Program-made: the position numbers and the translations under genes
Origin: Chamaecrista fasciculata
Lineage: Eukaryota > Streptophyta > Magnoliopsida > Fabales > Fabaceae
Direction: 5' to 3'
Length of the DNA stretch: 64,000 bases
Assembly (NCBI GenBank): GCA_003254925.1
Contig: QANZ01022140.1
Location: 1 to 64,000 of the forward strand
Shown: positions 10,296 through 20,815 of the stretch, piece after piece
How positions within the stretch are numbered: position 1 is the first letter of the stretch
How the letters are laid out: every line of letters starts with the position of its first letter
The notes under the pieces: generated by a model
What the model saw: only the letters and a program-made list of their open reading frames with translations
Database searches by the model: none
What the model was told of the DNA's origin: nothing

Positions 10296-13200
10296 TGTTG
10301 GAGATTGTGCCCTAGGGCCAATCATTTTATAAATATGTTTTGAACATATTGATTAATTTATGGAGATAAATTAATGGTTATCATATTATTAGCATGTTTA
10401 CTATGATAACAGTCCTTGATTAATCATGAGATAATTAATCTAAATCTGTCCCTGGTATATTGTTTTCGTGGGAACGAAAATAAACCAAGACCAGCATGAC
10501 CTCGGTGCATAGAGATGCATGCACTAGATGTTGGAACGAGAGTCATGGTGCAATTACGTAAGGGGTTACGAGTTGCTGGACTGACCCGGAGAGTCCTGCA
10601 TGGGTTTAGTCATCAGCTTGCCTCTCCTGTACGCCTGTCACGACGCCTTAGACCTAAGGTCATCATTATTCCGGCGTTGCAGTTGTCAGACTTTGGCCTA
10701 GTCTAACGTTACCCGTAGCAGGGTAGCCATAAGGGCTAGGTACGGGTTTGGTTGATTGTCGTGCTGAGGAATGTGGATTGGCCAAGATGGGATTTTGTCC
10801 CTCGTTAAATGAGAGATATCTAACTGGCGCCCTCGATGAGTTTGTCCAAGAAAATGCGTGGCCACGCTGGGAAATGGGACTTACTCAGGAAATCGGGAAA
10901 GTTGTGGTTTGGATTATGGATGACTTTCCTGTGCCTAATCCATGACCAAGATATCGTGTGACAATAGGGTCTATGACAAGGTGGTACTAAGGTTAAGTCG
11001 GTTTTGGTAAAAACGATAACTCACGTGTTTTGGGTAGTCGTGATGGCTTGCTAGAGTTTGCTCACGACTTGTAGGTCATAGAGATGGCTTGCTGCCAACT
11101 TCACGTGGGGCCTGCTGGGTCACACATGAGCAGGATCAGGACATTGCTTAAAGGGACACGAATTAGGGTTAATTCGTGGGTCACTCCGGTGGCACAATTT
11201 AAGACACAGCAAAATGTCTGGGACATTAAGTCTTGTCTTAATTAATCTACAATTGTGAAATATTTAAATTTGTAGGACAAGTTTAAATATAATAATTGTT
11301 AAATGATTAATAGGGATTAATTATTTACAATTATAATATTAGGGAAAAATAAATCAAATAAGATTCCTAAAAGTTAGGAGATTATTGATTTATAAAATTC
11401 CCCAATATTATTATGAGGGTGGCGCCTCATGAGATAGATTTTAGATTAATAAAATTGTTTTATTAATTTAAATCATGAGTTTGAATTCTAAAGATTTGAT
11501 GGAGATATCAAAAGATTTGAATCATAGAATCTTTGGGAAATCATGACTTCCTAAGAGTTAGGAATGTTTTTGATTTATAAAATTCCAAAGGAAAATTAGA
11601 GGGAGCATGGCGCCATCTTAGTGGGTCCCAAGGGGAGATTTGATCTCTCATTTGATTCTCCAAGATTGCAATTTGAATTTAAATTAAATATTAAGGTAAT
11701 ATTTTAATTGTAAATTCAATTCATAAAGTCATGATATTATTGTAATCTCATGATTTTAGAAATATTATAATGTTCTAAAATAATTATTAAAGCCCAAGGA
11801 TGTGCGCCTAGGTCATGGAGATGGCTTGCTGCCAACTTCACGTGGGGCCTGTTGGGTCACAAATGAGCAGGATCAGGACACCGCTTAAAGGGACACGAAT
11901 TAGGGTTAATTCGTGGGTCACTCCGGTGGCACAATTTAAGACACAGCAAAATGTCTAGGACATTAAGTCTTGTCTTAATTAATCTACAGTTGTGAAGTAT
12001 TTAAATTTGTGGGACAAATTTAAATATAATAATTGTTAAATGATTAATGGGGATTAATTATTTATAATTAAAATATTAGGGAAAATAAATCAGATAAGAT
12101 TCCTAAAAGTTAAGAAATTATTGATTTATAAAATTCCCCAATATATATATGAGGGTGGCGCCTCATGGGATGAATTTAGATTGATAAAATTGTTTTAATA
12201 ATTTAAATCATGAGTTTGAATTCAAAAGATTTGATGGAGATATCAAAAGATTTGAATTCAAATAGATATGGTGAGATCTCAAATCAGGATCTTTGGAGAA
12301 TCATGACTTCCTAAGAGTTAGGAATGTTTTTGATTTATAAAATTCCAAAGATAAAATAAGGGAGCATGGCGCCATCTTGGTGGATCTTTAGAGGAGATTT
12401 GATCTCTCATTTGATTCTCTAAGATTACGATTTGAATTTAAATTAAATATTAAGGTAATATTTTAATTGTAAATTCAATTCATGAAGCCATATTATTATG
12501 ATTATGGAATTATAATAATGCTCCAAAAATAATTATTAAAACCCTAGGCTAGGCGCCTAAGGGGTGAGAGAGCTCATTTGTGATTTTGGTCTTCCTCCTT
12601 GGAGAGAGAGAAGAAAAATCGCCATTCTCAAAAACCTAGCTTTCCATGTGAGAGAAAATTTTGGCTCTCAATAGTTGAGAGAGGAAAAATCGAGTTTGCC
12701 TAAGGAGTTAGGAAATTCGATTTGAGGTTACCAAAATTAGGGTTTGTGAGAGAAGGAAAAACAAGAAGGAGTTCTTGTTGGGGCTTTCCTTTTTGTGCCA
12801 CCTTGTTTGATTCAAGAAGGAGTTCTTGAAGTCAAAGTCACTGTAGATTGATCCCTGGTTCTTTTGGAGAAAAGAACGGAAGGCTAGCACCTTGGTGCCC
12901 GACAATTATAATAATTGTTAAATGATTAATAGGGATCAATTATTTACAATTATAATATTAGGGAAAAATAAATCAAATAAGATTCCTAAAAGTTAGGAGA
13001 TTATTGATTTATAAAATTCCCCAATATTATTATGAGGGTGGCGCCTCATGAGATGGATTTTAGATTAATAAAATTGTTTTATTAATTTAAATCATGAGTT
13101 TGAATTCAAACGATTTGATGGAGATATCAAAAGATTTGAATCATAGAATCTTTGGGAAATCATGACTTCCTAAGAGTTATGAATGTTTTTTGATTTATAA

Positions 13201-14010
13201 AATTCCAAAGGAAAATTAGAGGGAGCATGGCGCCATCTTGGTGGGTCCCAAGGGGAGATTTGATCTCTCATTTGATTCTCCAAGATTGCAATTTGAATTT
13301 AAATTAAATATTAAGGTAATATTTTAATTGTAAATTCAATTTATAAAGTCATGATATTATTGTAATCTCATGATTTTAGAAATATTATAATGCTCTAAAA
13401 TAATTATTAAAGCCCTAGGGCTAGGCGCCTAGGCAAGTGAGAGAATTCATTGTGTAATTTTGTCTTCCTCCTTGTAGAGAGAGAAGAGAGCAAAATCGCC
13501 ATTCTCAAGAACAAACCCTAGCTCTTCCAAGTGTGAAAATTTTTGGCTCCCAAGAGTTGAGAGAGGAAAAATCGAGTTTGCCTAAGGAGTCAGGAAATTC
13601 GATTTGCAGTCACCAAAAATTAGGGTTTTGTGGAGAAAAGGAAAAACAAGAAGGAGTTCTTGTAGGGAATTCTCTATTGCGCCACCTTTGGTCTTTTGGT
13701 TCAAGAAGGAGTTCTTGAATTCAAGAGCACTGTAGATTGGTCCCTGGTTCTTTTGGAGAAAAGAACGGAAGGCTAGCACCTTGGTGCCCGACAAACTATT
13801 CGTGTGGATCACCGACAGAGGGAGAACGCTGAGAGTGGACTCCTAGCACACGCCTTGTACAACCAACCGATTGAAACTCGTGAGGTATACCACTATCTAA
13901 AAGTTTTAAATTCTGCTAGCGGATCCGTTCGGGAATTTTAGGACTTGGCGCGTTTAAACTTTAAATTTTATATTTGCTTCCGCTGCGTTAGGCGCCTAGA
14001 ATTCCCAACA
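10296..14010 (+). mobile_element. Solo LTR A, enlarged by internal duplication
   Basis: It begins TGTTGGAGATTGTGCCC and ends GAATTCCCAACA. The flanks CACCC (10291-10295) and CGCCC (14011-14015) are a 5-bp target duplication with one change. The sequence is the reverse complement of LTR B (14671-17064) over most of its length. No internal region or second LTR exists, so it is a solo LTR. It is about 3.7 kb rather than 2.4 kb because a middle block is repeated (11074-11810, 11811-12904, 12905-13795). Elimination of the TSD rejoins a perfect motif in the host element. Confidence 0.85.
11074..13795 (+). repeat. Three partial tandem copies of the LTR A core
   Basis: The block starting GGTCATAGAGATGGCTTGC (11074) recurs at 11811 with a 737-base offset. 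A third copy starts inside it, at TTATAATAATTGTTAAATG (about 12905), and runs through GGCTAGCACCTTGGTGCCCG (about 13770-13790), also present near 12880-12902. Copies 1 and 3 look closer to each other than to copy 2. Unequal recombination between LTRs is the simplest source. Confidence 0.8.
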
Positions 14011-14670
14011 CGCCCGATGGGCGACCATCATTTATCATTTACTTTCAGTTCATTAAATTTTCAGTCTTTCACACTTCATTTTATTTGCAATTTTTCGAAT
14101 TATGAACTCGCCTTCGCGCCTCGCCATAACACCTCTAAGGCTCCAAGCATGGTTGCCTCATGAACTCGCCTTAGTCTTTTATTAATCTTTTTGCAAACTT
14201 TTTCAGATTATGTACTGGCCTTTGCGCCCCAACTTTCCTACATTCAATAAAGTACTTATTCAAATTATCTACAAATAACGTACGACCAACAACCCGCACC
14301 GACATCGCTTATATGCAAGCATGGTCGCCCAAGGCGAAAAAACGGGCATGACGCCCGGCACTATCGCTCTGGGGGACACCCCAGAACAACGATAATCGGA
14401 CGCCCAATCGTCCCGTGAGTATGACACTCACAACCCACGCGGGCAATACCCCTTGGGAGGCTAGCCACAAACAAGAATTCTCTAACAGTAGAAAGCTAAG
14501 ACAAACAAAAACCAACAAGATACATGGCGCGTGAAAAGTATGGTCACCCATACAAGAGTTAAATACATGATAACATAACAATACAAGCCTTCAAGTGAGG
14601 CAAACAGTCTAAAGAAAGCAGAAATAAACCTAAGACAAAAATGAAACATAAACAAGGCCTAGGTGGCCAT
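14011..14670 (+). mobile_element. Internal segment of the Gypsy-like host element between the two solo LTRs
   Basis: Non-coding sequence continuing the host element. It shows the motif at 14016-14027 (inverted), about 14147, 14319 and 14539, plus Ser/Thr-free low-complexity CACTTCATTTTATTTG sequence. A minus-strand frame at 14309-14581 has no recognisable domain and is not called. Confidence 0.6.
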
Positions 14671-17064
14671 TGTTGGGAATTCAAGGGCGCCTAAGGCAGT
14701 GGAAGCATGTAAAAACTGTAAATAAAAAAAAAACTAAACGCCCAGGTCCAAGAATTCCCGAACGGATCCGCTAGCTGAATTTAAAACTTTTGGTTAAGTG
14801 GTATACCTCACGAGTTTCAATCGTTTAGTTGAACGGGGCGTTTCCAAGAAGTCCACGTGACGCGTCCTTCCTCCGCCGGTAATCCACACGAACAGTTTGG
14901 AGATGCCTAGGTGCTAGCCTCCTTCACTTCTCAAGTGAATCCGGAACCTTTATCTACGGGTGTTCTTTTAATTCAAGAACTCTTCTTGAATTATCAAGAA
15001 CTCTTTGGCGCCTTGATCAAGAACTCTTCTTGATCCCACACAACCTTGTCACACAATATTGACTCTTAATATTATGCGCCACTTTCTCTCTCTAGGAAAG
15101 CAAGGATGCGATTTTCTCTCTCTCTCTCCTCACCAAGGCAAAATCGAATTTTCCTTGTGAAGAATTAGGCTAAGTCGACTTTTACTCTATGTGCATGAGG
15201 CTCTCACCTTTTGTGATTTCACTCTCAAGAATCCAATTCTTGTGTGTGAATTCTCTCTCTCTAACCTAGAGCAAAATCGAAATTCTCTCTTGGCTAGCTT
15301 GGTTATCCCAAGTCGACTTTCATGGCTTGTTTTTATAGGGTTTGGGGACTTTGATAATTATAATTTTAGGAAACCCTAAAATCATATAATTATCAAACCA
15401 TAAGATTATGATATCTTAATATCATGATTTTATGACTTGATTTCCAATTTAAAATATTACCTTAATATTGAAATTGGAATCAAAATGCAATCTTGGAGAA
15501 TCAATTTGGAAGATCAAATCTTCCCAAATCTCTCTCTCCTCATGCGCCATCTCCCCTCTATTATCTTATTGAATTTAATAAATTAAAATAACTAACTAAC
15601 TCTTAGGAAGTTATAACTAATTTATTTTTCCAACAATATTGAATTAAAGAATTGCCACAATATCTTTAAATCAATCTTACCAAGTCTCAAACTCTAGTTT
15701 ATTGAATTAAAATATTACATTAATATTTTAAATCCAATTGGACTAGGATTTCGACTTGCCCTATAATTATGAATTAAAATATTACTTTAATATATTTAAT
15801 TCATCCATTTGAAATCTGGACCAAATCTCATTTGAATTTCAAATTTCAAGTCATGAGTTTAATTAATAAAACATTTTTATTAATTAAATTCCTTGATAAA
15901 ATGAGGCGCCAACCTCATCCCATTTAGTCCTAATATTAGTGAATAAATTAATAATTTCCTAACTCTTAGGAATATTATCCAATTTATAATTCCCCTAATA
16001 TTATAAATAGGAATATAATTGTAAATAGCCTAATCCAATTATCTATTTAACAATTATCATATATATATATATATAAATTTGTCTCACAAATCTAAATATT
16101 ATATATCTGTAGATATTTAATTCAAGACAAGACTTTATGTCCCACAATAAGTTATGTCTCAAACGGTGTCACAAATGTGACCCACGAATTAGGTTTAACT
16201 TGTGTTCCAGCTTGGCATCTGGTTCCTGCTCGTGTGTGACCCAGCAGGCCCCACGTGAAGTTGGCAGTAAATCATCTCATGACTTACAAGTCGAGAGCGG
16301 ACTCTAGCAAGCCATCACGACTACCCAAAACACGTGAGTTATCGTTTTAACCCCTAAACGACTTAACCTTAGTACTATCATGTTCAGATCCCTTTTTGTC
16401 CTACGATATTTCGGTAAGGATCAGGCATGGGAATGTCATCCAAAATCCAAACCTCAACTTTCTCGATCTCCTGAGTAAGTCCCAATATCCAGTGTGGCCA
16501 CACATTCCCTTGGACAGACTCGTCGAGGGGCCCAGTTAAATATCTCCCATCTCTATGAGGGACAAAATTCCATCTTGGTCAACCACATTCCTCAGCACGA
16601 CAATCAACCAAACCCGTACTCAGCCCTTATGGCTACCCTGTTACGGATAACGTTAGACTAAGCCAAAGTTTGACAACTGTAATGCCGGAATAGTCAAGAC
16701 CTCAGGTCTAAGGGCATCATGACAGATTGTACAGGAGAGACCAGCTAATGACTGAACCCATGCAGAACTCTCCGGGTCGGTCCAGCAACTTGTAACTCTT
16801 ACATAATTGCACCATGACTCTCGTCCCAGCATCTAGTGCGTGCATCTCCATGCACCGAGGTCATGCTGGTCTTGGTTTAATTCAAGTTCCCACTCGAATG
16901 AGCGACCAGGGACAGTTTAGATTAACTATCTCATAATTAATCATAGACTGTTATCATAGTAAACATGCTAATAATATGATAACCATTAATTTATCTCCAT
17001 AAATTAATTGATATGTTCCAAACACATCTATAAGATGATTGACCCTAGGGCATAATCTCCATCA
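14671..17064 (-). mobile_element. Solo LTR B, inverted relative to LTR A
   Basis: On the plus strand it begins TGTTGGGAATTC and ends TCTCCATCA. A perfect 5-bp duplication GCCAT flanks it (14666-14670 and 17065-17069). It is the reverse complement of LTR A: near its right end it reads as the complement of GGAGATTATGCCCTAGGG, and near its left end of GGCGCCCTTGAATTCCC. No internal coding region is present. An AT dinucleotide run lies near 16061-16074. B is about 2.4 kb, probably the normal LTR size for this family. Confidence 0.9.
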
Positions 17065-17824
17065 GCCATCTCACAAACCCGTTCCCCAAGTCACTCTGCA
17101 GGAGGCCTTGAAGGACCACCAGGCTCAACTCGATCAGGATAAGAAGGAAATTCGGCATCTCCATTCACCCGATGCATGCCCGAGGTAAAGGGCATGGTTG
17201 CCCAAGCAAGAGGAACAATGTTTGAGGCTCATAATTTCAAAGCTACACCAACCCAACTCCCAGAACGACTTGTTCAGACCCCGGCGGGGACAGACACCAA
17301 CAGGAAAAAATGACATGTTTGCCTAGACATGGTCAAGGACACCATGTCCTAGACATGGTCGCCCAGCAGGCCACCATGCCCTGGACCAGGGCATGGTTCC
17401 CCAACAGGCCACCATGCCCTAAACCAGGGCATGGTCCCCCAGGGGATGGTTGCCCGACACATGACTTAGAAGAGCAAGGATGGTGTAATGAGCACAAAGT
17501 AAGGAGACAACCCCTTCTTTAAAGATAAAGGGAAGGGCAACCCAAGACAAAGTTCAAACTTAAGCTTTGGAGGGAGAAAGTACCATGAAAGTTCAAACTT
17601 AAAGCTTTGGAGGGAGAAAGTGCCATTCAAAGTTCAAACTTAAGCTTTGGAAGGAGAAAATGCCACTCAAACCACCCATGGGGGGAGTAGGTAAAAAGAA
17701 AAAGACCAACTACCACACATGACCCACCATGTGCATGCCTAGTACATAACACAACCAAAGACCTTCCATGAGTGGAGGGATGGTCGCCCGGAAAACCCTC
17801 CAGGCAGGGAAGCATGGTCGCCTG
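17065..17824 (+). mobile_element. Distal internal segment of the Gypsy-like host element
   Basis: Resumes the host element after LTR B. It contains a dense run of motif copies (17191, 17327-17460, 17779, 17812), including two CCACCATGCCCT...AGGGCATGG hairpin pairs. It ends where the gene remnant starts. A coding-like scrap (EALKDHQAQLDQDKKEIR in the plus strand near 17103-17157) may be the last of gag. No LTR follows. Confidence 0.55.
17550..17672 (+). repeat. Three ~41-bp tandem repeats
   Basis: The unit AGTTCAAACTTAAGCTTTGG followed by AGGGAGAAAGTgCCAT occurs three times in succession with one-base indels and a few substitutions, inside the distal host-element segment. Confidence 0.9.
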
Positions 17825-18449
17825 TATCTCATTCACTTGTGTAAACATTTCACGACCAATGTAATACAAATTCTTGGCACACTTATCGTCTCTAACGTAG
17901 AATTTGCAAGAAGAGTCAGCGAAAACACATCTGTTGTCAGAAAAACAAATAAATTGATGTCGATCCAATATAGGACCAACCGATAAAATCCTCTCCCAGC
18001 CACCGAGATTATCTGATGTCTCTGATTTATGCCAAACTTCATAAACCGAAATAGGAAGGTCATCAATACGGGAATTCGACACAATTGCAAGACAGTTATT
18101 GGCACTTGTCAATTTCAACATCTTATTACGATGATTAGCAAGAAGCGCCACACTACTAAATTTATTTGTCACGACATTCAGACAGACAATGTGCATCCCT
18201 TACTCTTGGCTATGATTTTCAGTTTTAGCAAACCAATAAATCCTCTCATTTATGTACATGTCTTGTTCGTAAAGTAAGCCAACATCAGATTCACACAACA
18301 AAGGAGTAGACCAGCTACGTGTAGACGTTGCAAAGACTAACATCCATGATTGCTCTGGATTAACAGTAGTCTTCCACAGCAAGACAACTACATATGACTT
18401 GATGTTATCTTTATATGCAAAAGATGACCTGATAAAATCTGCAATTTAG
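17825..18449 (-). pseudogene. F-box-associated-like gene remnant
   Basis: The minus strand, after a possible acceptor (TTGCAG at about 18450), reads IRSSFAYKDNIKSYVVVLLW, then a segment with STRSWSTPLLCESDVGLLYE and INERIYWFAK. A TAA stop at 18202-18200 follows. The same frame then continues CLNVVTNKFSSVALLA, ISVYEVWHKSE and GGWERILSVGPI until it meets retroelement sequence at 17824. The pattern (tW/YWf, then CLNV.T.KF, then SVYEVW......W...) resembles the beta-propeller-like F-box-associated region of plant F-box proteins, substrate receptors of SCF ubiquitin ligases. No F-box is present. The internal stop and lost C-terminus make it a pseudogene. The family call is moderately sure. Confidence 0.55.
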
Positions 18450-19850
18450 AGACTGTCGAAGTAAATTTCACTTCTATTAATTTTTTTCCCAAATCCATTT
18501 GAACAAAATATACAACATATTTTAAGAAACTCAATTATCAATTGTGCTAAACATTATTGTTAAGTTGCCTTTCATATAATTGTAGCATCCAATTCAAAAT
18601 GTGATTGAAAAGTAAATGGCTATTTTCCTCATTGAATGATGATTTATTTTTTAGGTTGCATTTCATATAATCAAGAAGCATCCGATTCAAAAAGTCATTG
18701 AAAATAAATTTTTATTTTCTTCATTGAATGATGATCGATTGAATTTTTAGCTAGGTTGCCGTTGGCATAAGAAACTTTTTTAATTTTCAAATTTTAAGTA
18801 TTTAAAATATATGTTATTTTTATAAAATTAATTTCTTTTCACATATACTTTTGAGCTAAATTAACAATAAATATAATTTATACAAGTATTATTAAATAAT
18901 AACATTGATATGAAAATAGTCAAAATACTAAAAACAGACAACTGTTACAATTTTAGTTTTTGTTTTAAAAAAGTTAATGAATTGGTTGTGTATGCAACAA
19001 CTAATTGACTATAAAAGTATCTTAAATAAATCATAAATTTATGAAGGATTAGTCCTTAACTTGTCGAGTTGGAAAATGCATTGAATTGGGCAACCAAAAA
19101 AGGTTAATAAATTAATATTATATAAAACCGACCTCCATGAATAAAAGGTCATTGTTCAAAAAAGAATAATAATAACTCCTTTATGTTTTAACTTTTACAT
19201 AAAACCCCATTCCATCATTTAGCAATCTTATATAAAAGCCTAAAAGCAATATTTTAAATTTTAAAATTTTTTTAAAAGCAATATTTTAAAAGCCTATATA
19301 ATTTTTATTTTATTTTTTAGTTTTTAAAAGCAATATTTTAAATTTAAAATTTTTTTTTTAAAAAAAATCAAGAATGTCACCAAACATGCTTTTCAAAATT
19401 TTTTGTTTCTATAAATGAGAAACCTAATTTTAGAGAAGGGAATCAAACAAATCCAAAGATACTATTAACTTTTTGTAAATTAAGATAATCATTAGATATT
19501 AAATAAGTTTTATCAACGTTTTAGTTTTTCATGTTAGTTGTTATAGATAAAATTTTATAGTCATTTAATTATAGATTTTTATTACAAAAGTATAGGGAGT
19601 TAATTGAAAATTTGAAACGATTAGGAGTCAATTGAAAATTAATATGAATTGTAAAGACTAATAAAGTAATTTAACCTTGAAAAATGCCTTTCAATTTATT
19701 AGTTGAATCATTTAAAATCTTCTGAATTTGAGAGTTATACATTAACATCTCTTTCATCATGAATATAAAAAGAAATAGAAGGGTATGTATGTGAGGTTTT
19801 AACTTAAGAGTTACATACTTACATATATCATTGAAGGTATGGGGTAGAGT
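18450..19850. other. AT-rich intergenic DNA with a local duplication
   Basis: No gene is supported. 18561-18650 and 18651-18750 are diverged tandem copies of a block containing GTTGCcTTTCATATAAT and TTTTCcTCATTGAATGATG. Further on, AAAAGCAATATTTTAAA is repeated at 19226, 19275 and 19326. Confidence 0.6.
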
Positions 19851-20002
19851 AAACTCTCAAATTGGTCCCTGGATTATTGGGTCGCTGACAGATTGGTCCC
19901 TGAATTAAGGAAATTGACAAATAGGTCCCCGAATTTTACAAACGTTAGTCAAATTGGTCCTTCTGTTAAATGTCCGTTAACCCACCAGCTGACGTGGCCG
20001 TT

Positions 20003-20053
20003 AACTGCTGACGTGGCACGTTAAGTGCCACGTTAAGTGCCACGTCAGCAGTT
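20003..20053. repeat. 17-bp perfect hairpin with TGACGTGG cores
   Basis: AACTGCTGACGTGGCAC (20003-20019) is the exact reverse complement of 20037-20053, with a 17-base loop that itself repeats GTTAAGTGCCAC. Another TGACGTGGC lies at 19990. TGACGTGG is a bZIP-type binding core. Whether it is bound is unknown. Confidence 0.8.
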
Positions 20054-20286
20054 GGAAAACTGAAAAAAAAAAGAAGCCAAATGTGCATTTAGTGCCACAT
20101 AAGCATTAATATTAAAACAAAAACATTTCATCTCTTCTTCAAATTGGTCCCTAAGTTCAATTTTTATCCCATTATTTTCAATTCACCCTCTTTTCATCAT
20201 CTTCATTCATTTTAGTCCAAAATCCTCAAAATAAAATTGTAAAGTGTCCCAAAACTCTTCCAAACATTCCAATTTAGTCCTTAAAA

Positions 20287-20512
20287 GTATTAAAAACCCT
20301 AAAACCCTAAACCCTAAAACCTAAACCCCAAAATCCTAAACCCTAAAATCCTAAGATTGTAAAGCGTCCCAAAACTCTTCCAAACATTCCAATTTAGTCC
20401 TTAAAAGTATTAAAAACCCTAAAACCTAAACCCTAACCCCTAAAATCCTAAACCCTAAACCTTAAACCCTAAAATCTAAAACCCTAAACCCTAAATACTA
20501 AACCCCTAAAAA
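20287..20512. repeat. Degenerate interstitial telomere-like repeats with a ~116-bp duplication
   Basis: Many CCCTAAA / CCTAAAA units, the plant telomere repeat, occur in imperfect order in two blocks. A block starting TTGTAAAGTGTCCCAAAAC (about 20237) recurs at about 20355 with nearly identical sequence, so the array has been duplicated in tandem. Confidence 0.8.
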
Positions 20513-20615
20513 AACTACTCTTGCAATTTGGTCCCTAAATCCTACTTTCCTCTTCACCTAGCCTCAAATTTATTAAAACAGAATTTAAAAAAAATAACAT
20601 TTTGGTCCCTAAATC

Positions 20616-20815
20616 TTCATCATTCATCATCTTCGTCTTTGATTCATCATCATCATTCATCATCTTCGATCTTCTTCTTCCTCTTTTCATCATCATCATC
20701 ATCATACCCATCTCCACATCTCAATCTTCATCTGCGATTCATCATCATTATTCATCATCTTCATCTTCATCTTCCTCTTTTCATCATCATCATCATACCC
20801 ATCTCCACATCTCAA
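20616..20815. repeat. CAT-rich microsatellite tracts, duplicated
   Basis: Runs of (ATC)n interspersed with TTC. The block ending in CATACCCATCTCCACATCTC occurs twice, near 20690-20730 and 20780-20815. A complementary GATGAA-rich tract lies at 21480-21535. Confidence 0.8.

Larger units (their letters stand above)
7604..17824 (+). mobile_element. Decayed Gypsy-like LTR retroelement, host of two nested solo LTRs
   Basis: An LTR (7604-8267), a primer-binding site just after it, a gag remnant (8957-10264) and non-coding internal sequence (14011-14670 and 17065-17824) together form one old element. It is tied together by a recurrent GGGCATGGTCGCCC-type motif. No integrase, reverse transcriptase or protease is visible, and no 3' LTR appears before the gene remnant at 17825. 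It was either a non-autonomous gag-only derivative or lost its 3' half. Two later LTR insertions interrupt it. Confidence 0.75.

Noticed and set aside
10296-17064. The inverted pair of 2.4-3.7 kb repeats as one composite transposon or segmental inversion
   Set aside because: Each repeat has its own 5-bp duplication and TG...CA ends, and the sequence between and outside them belongs to one older element. Two separate LTR insertions explain everything.
18029-18277. Plus-strand frame across the F-box-like remnant
   Set aside because: It is antisense to the better supported minus-strand frame.
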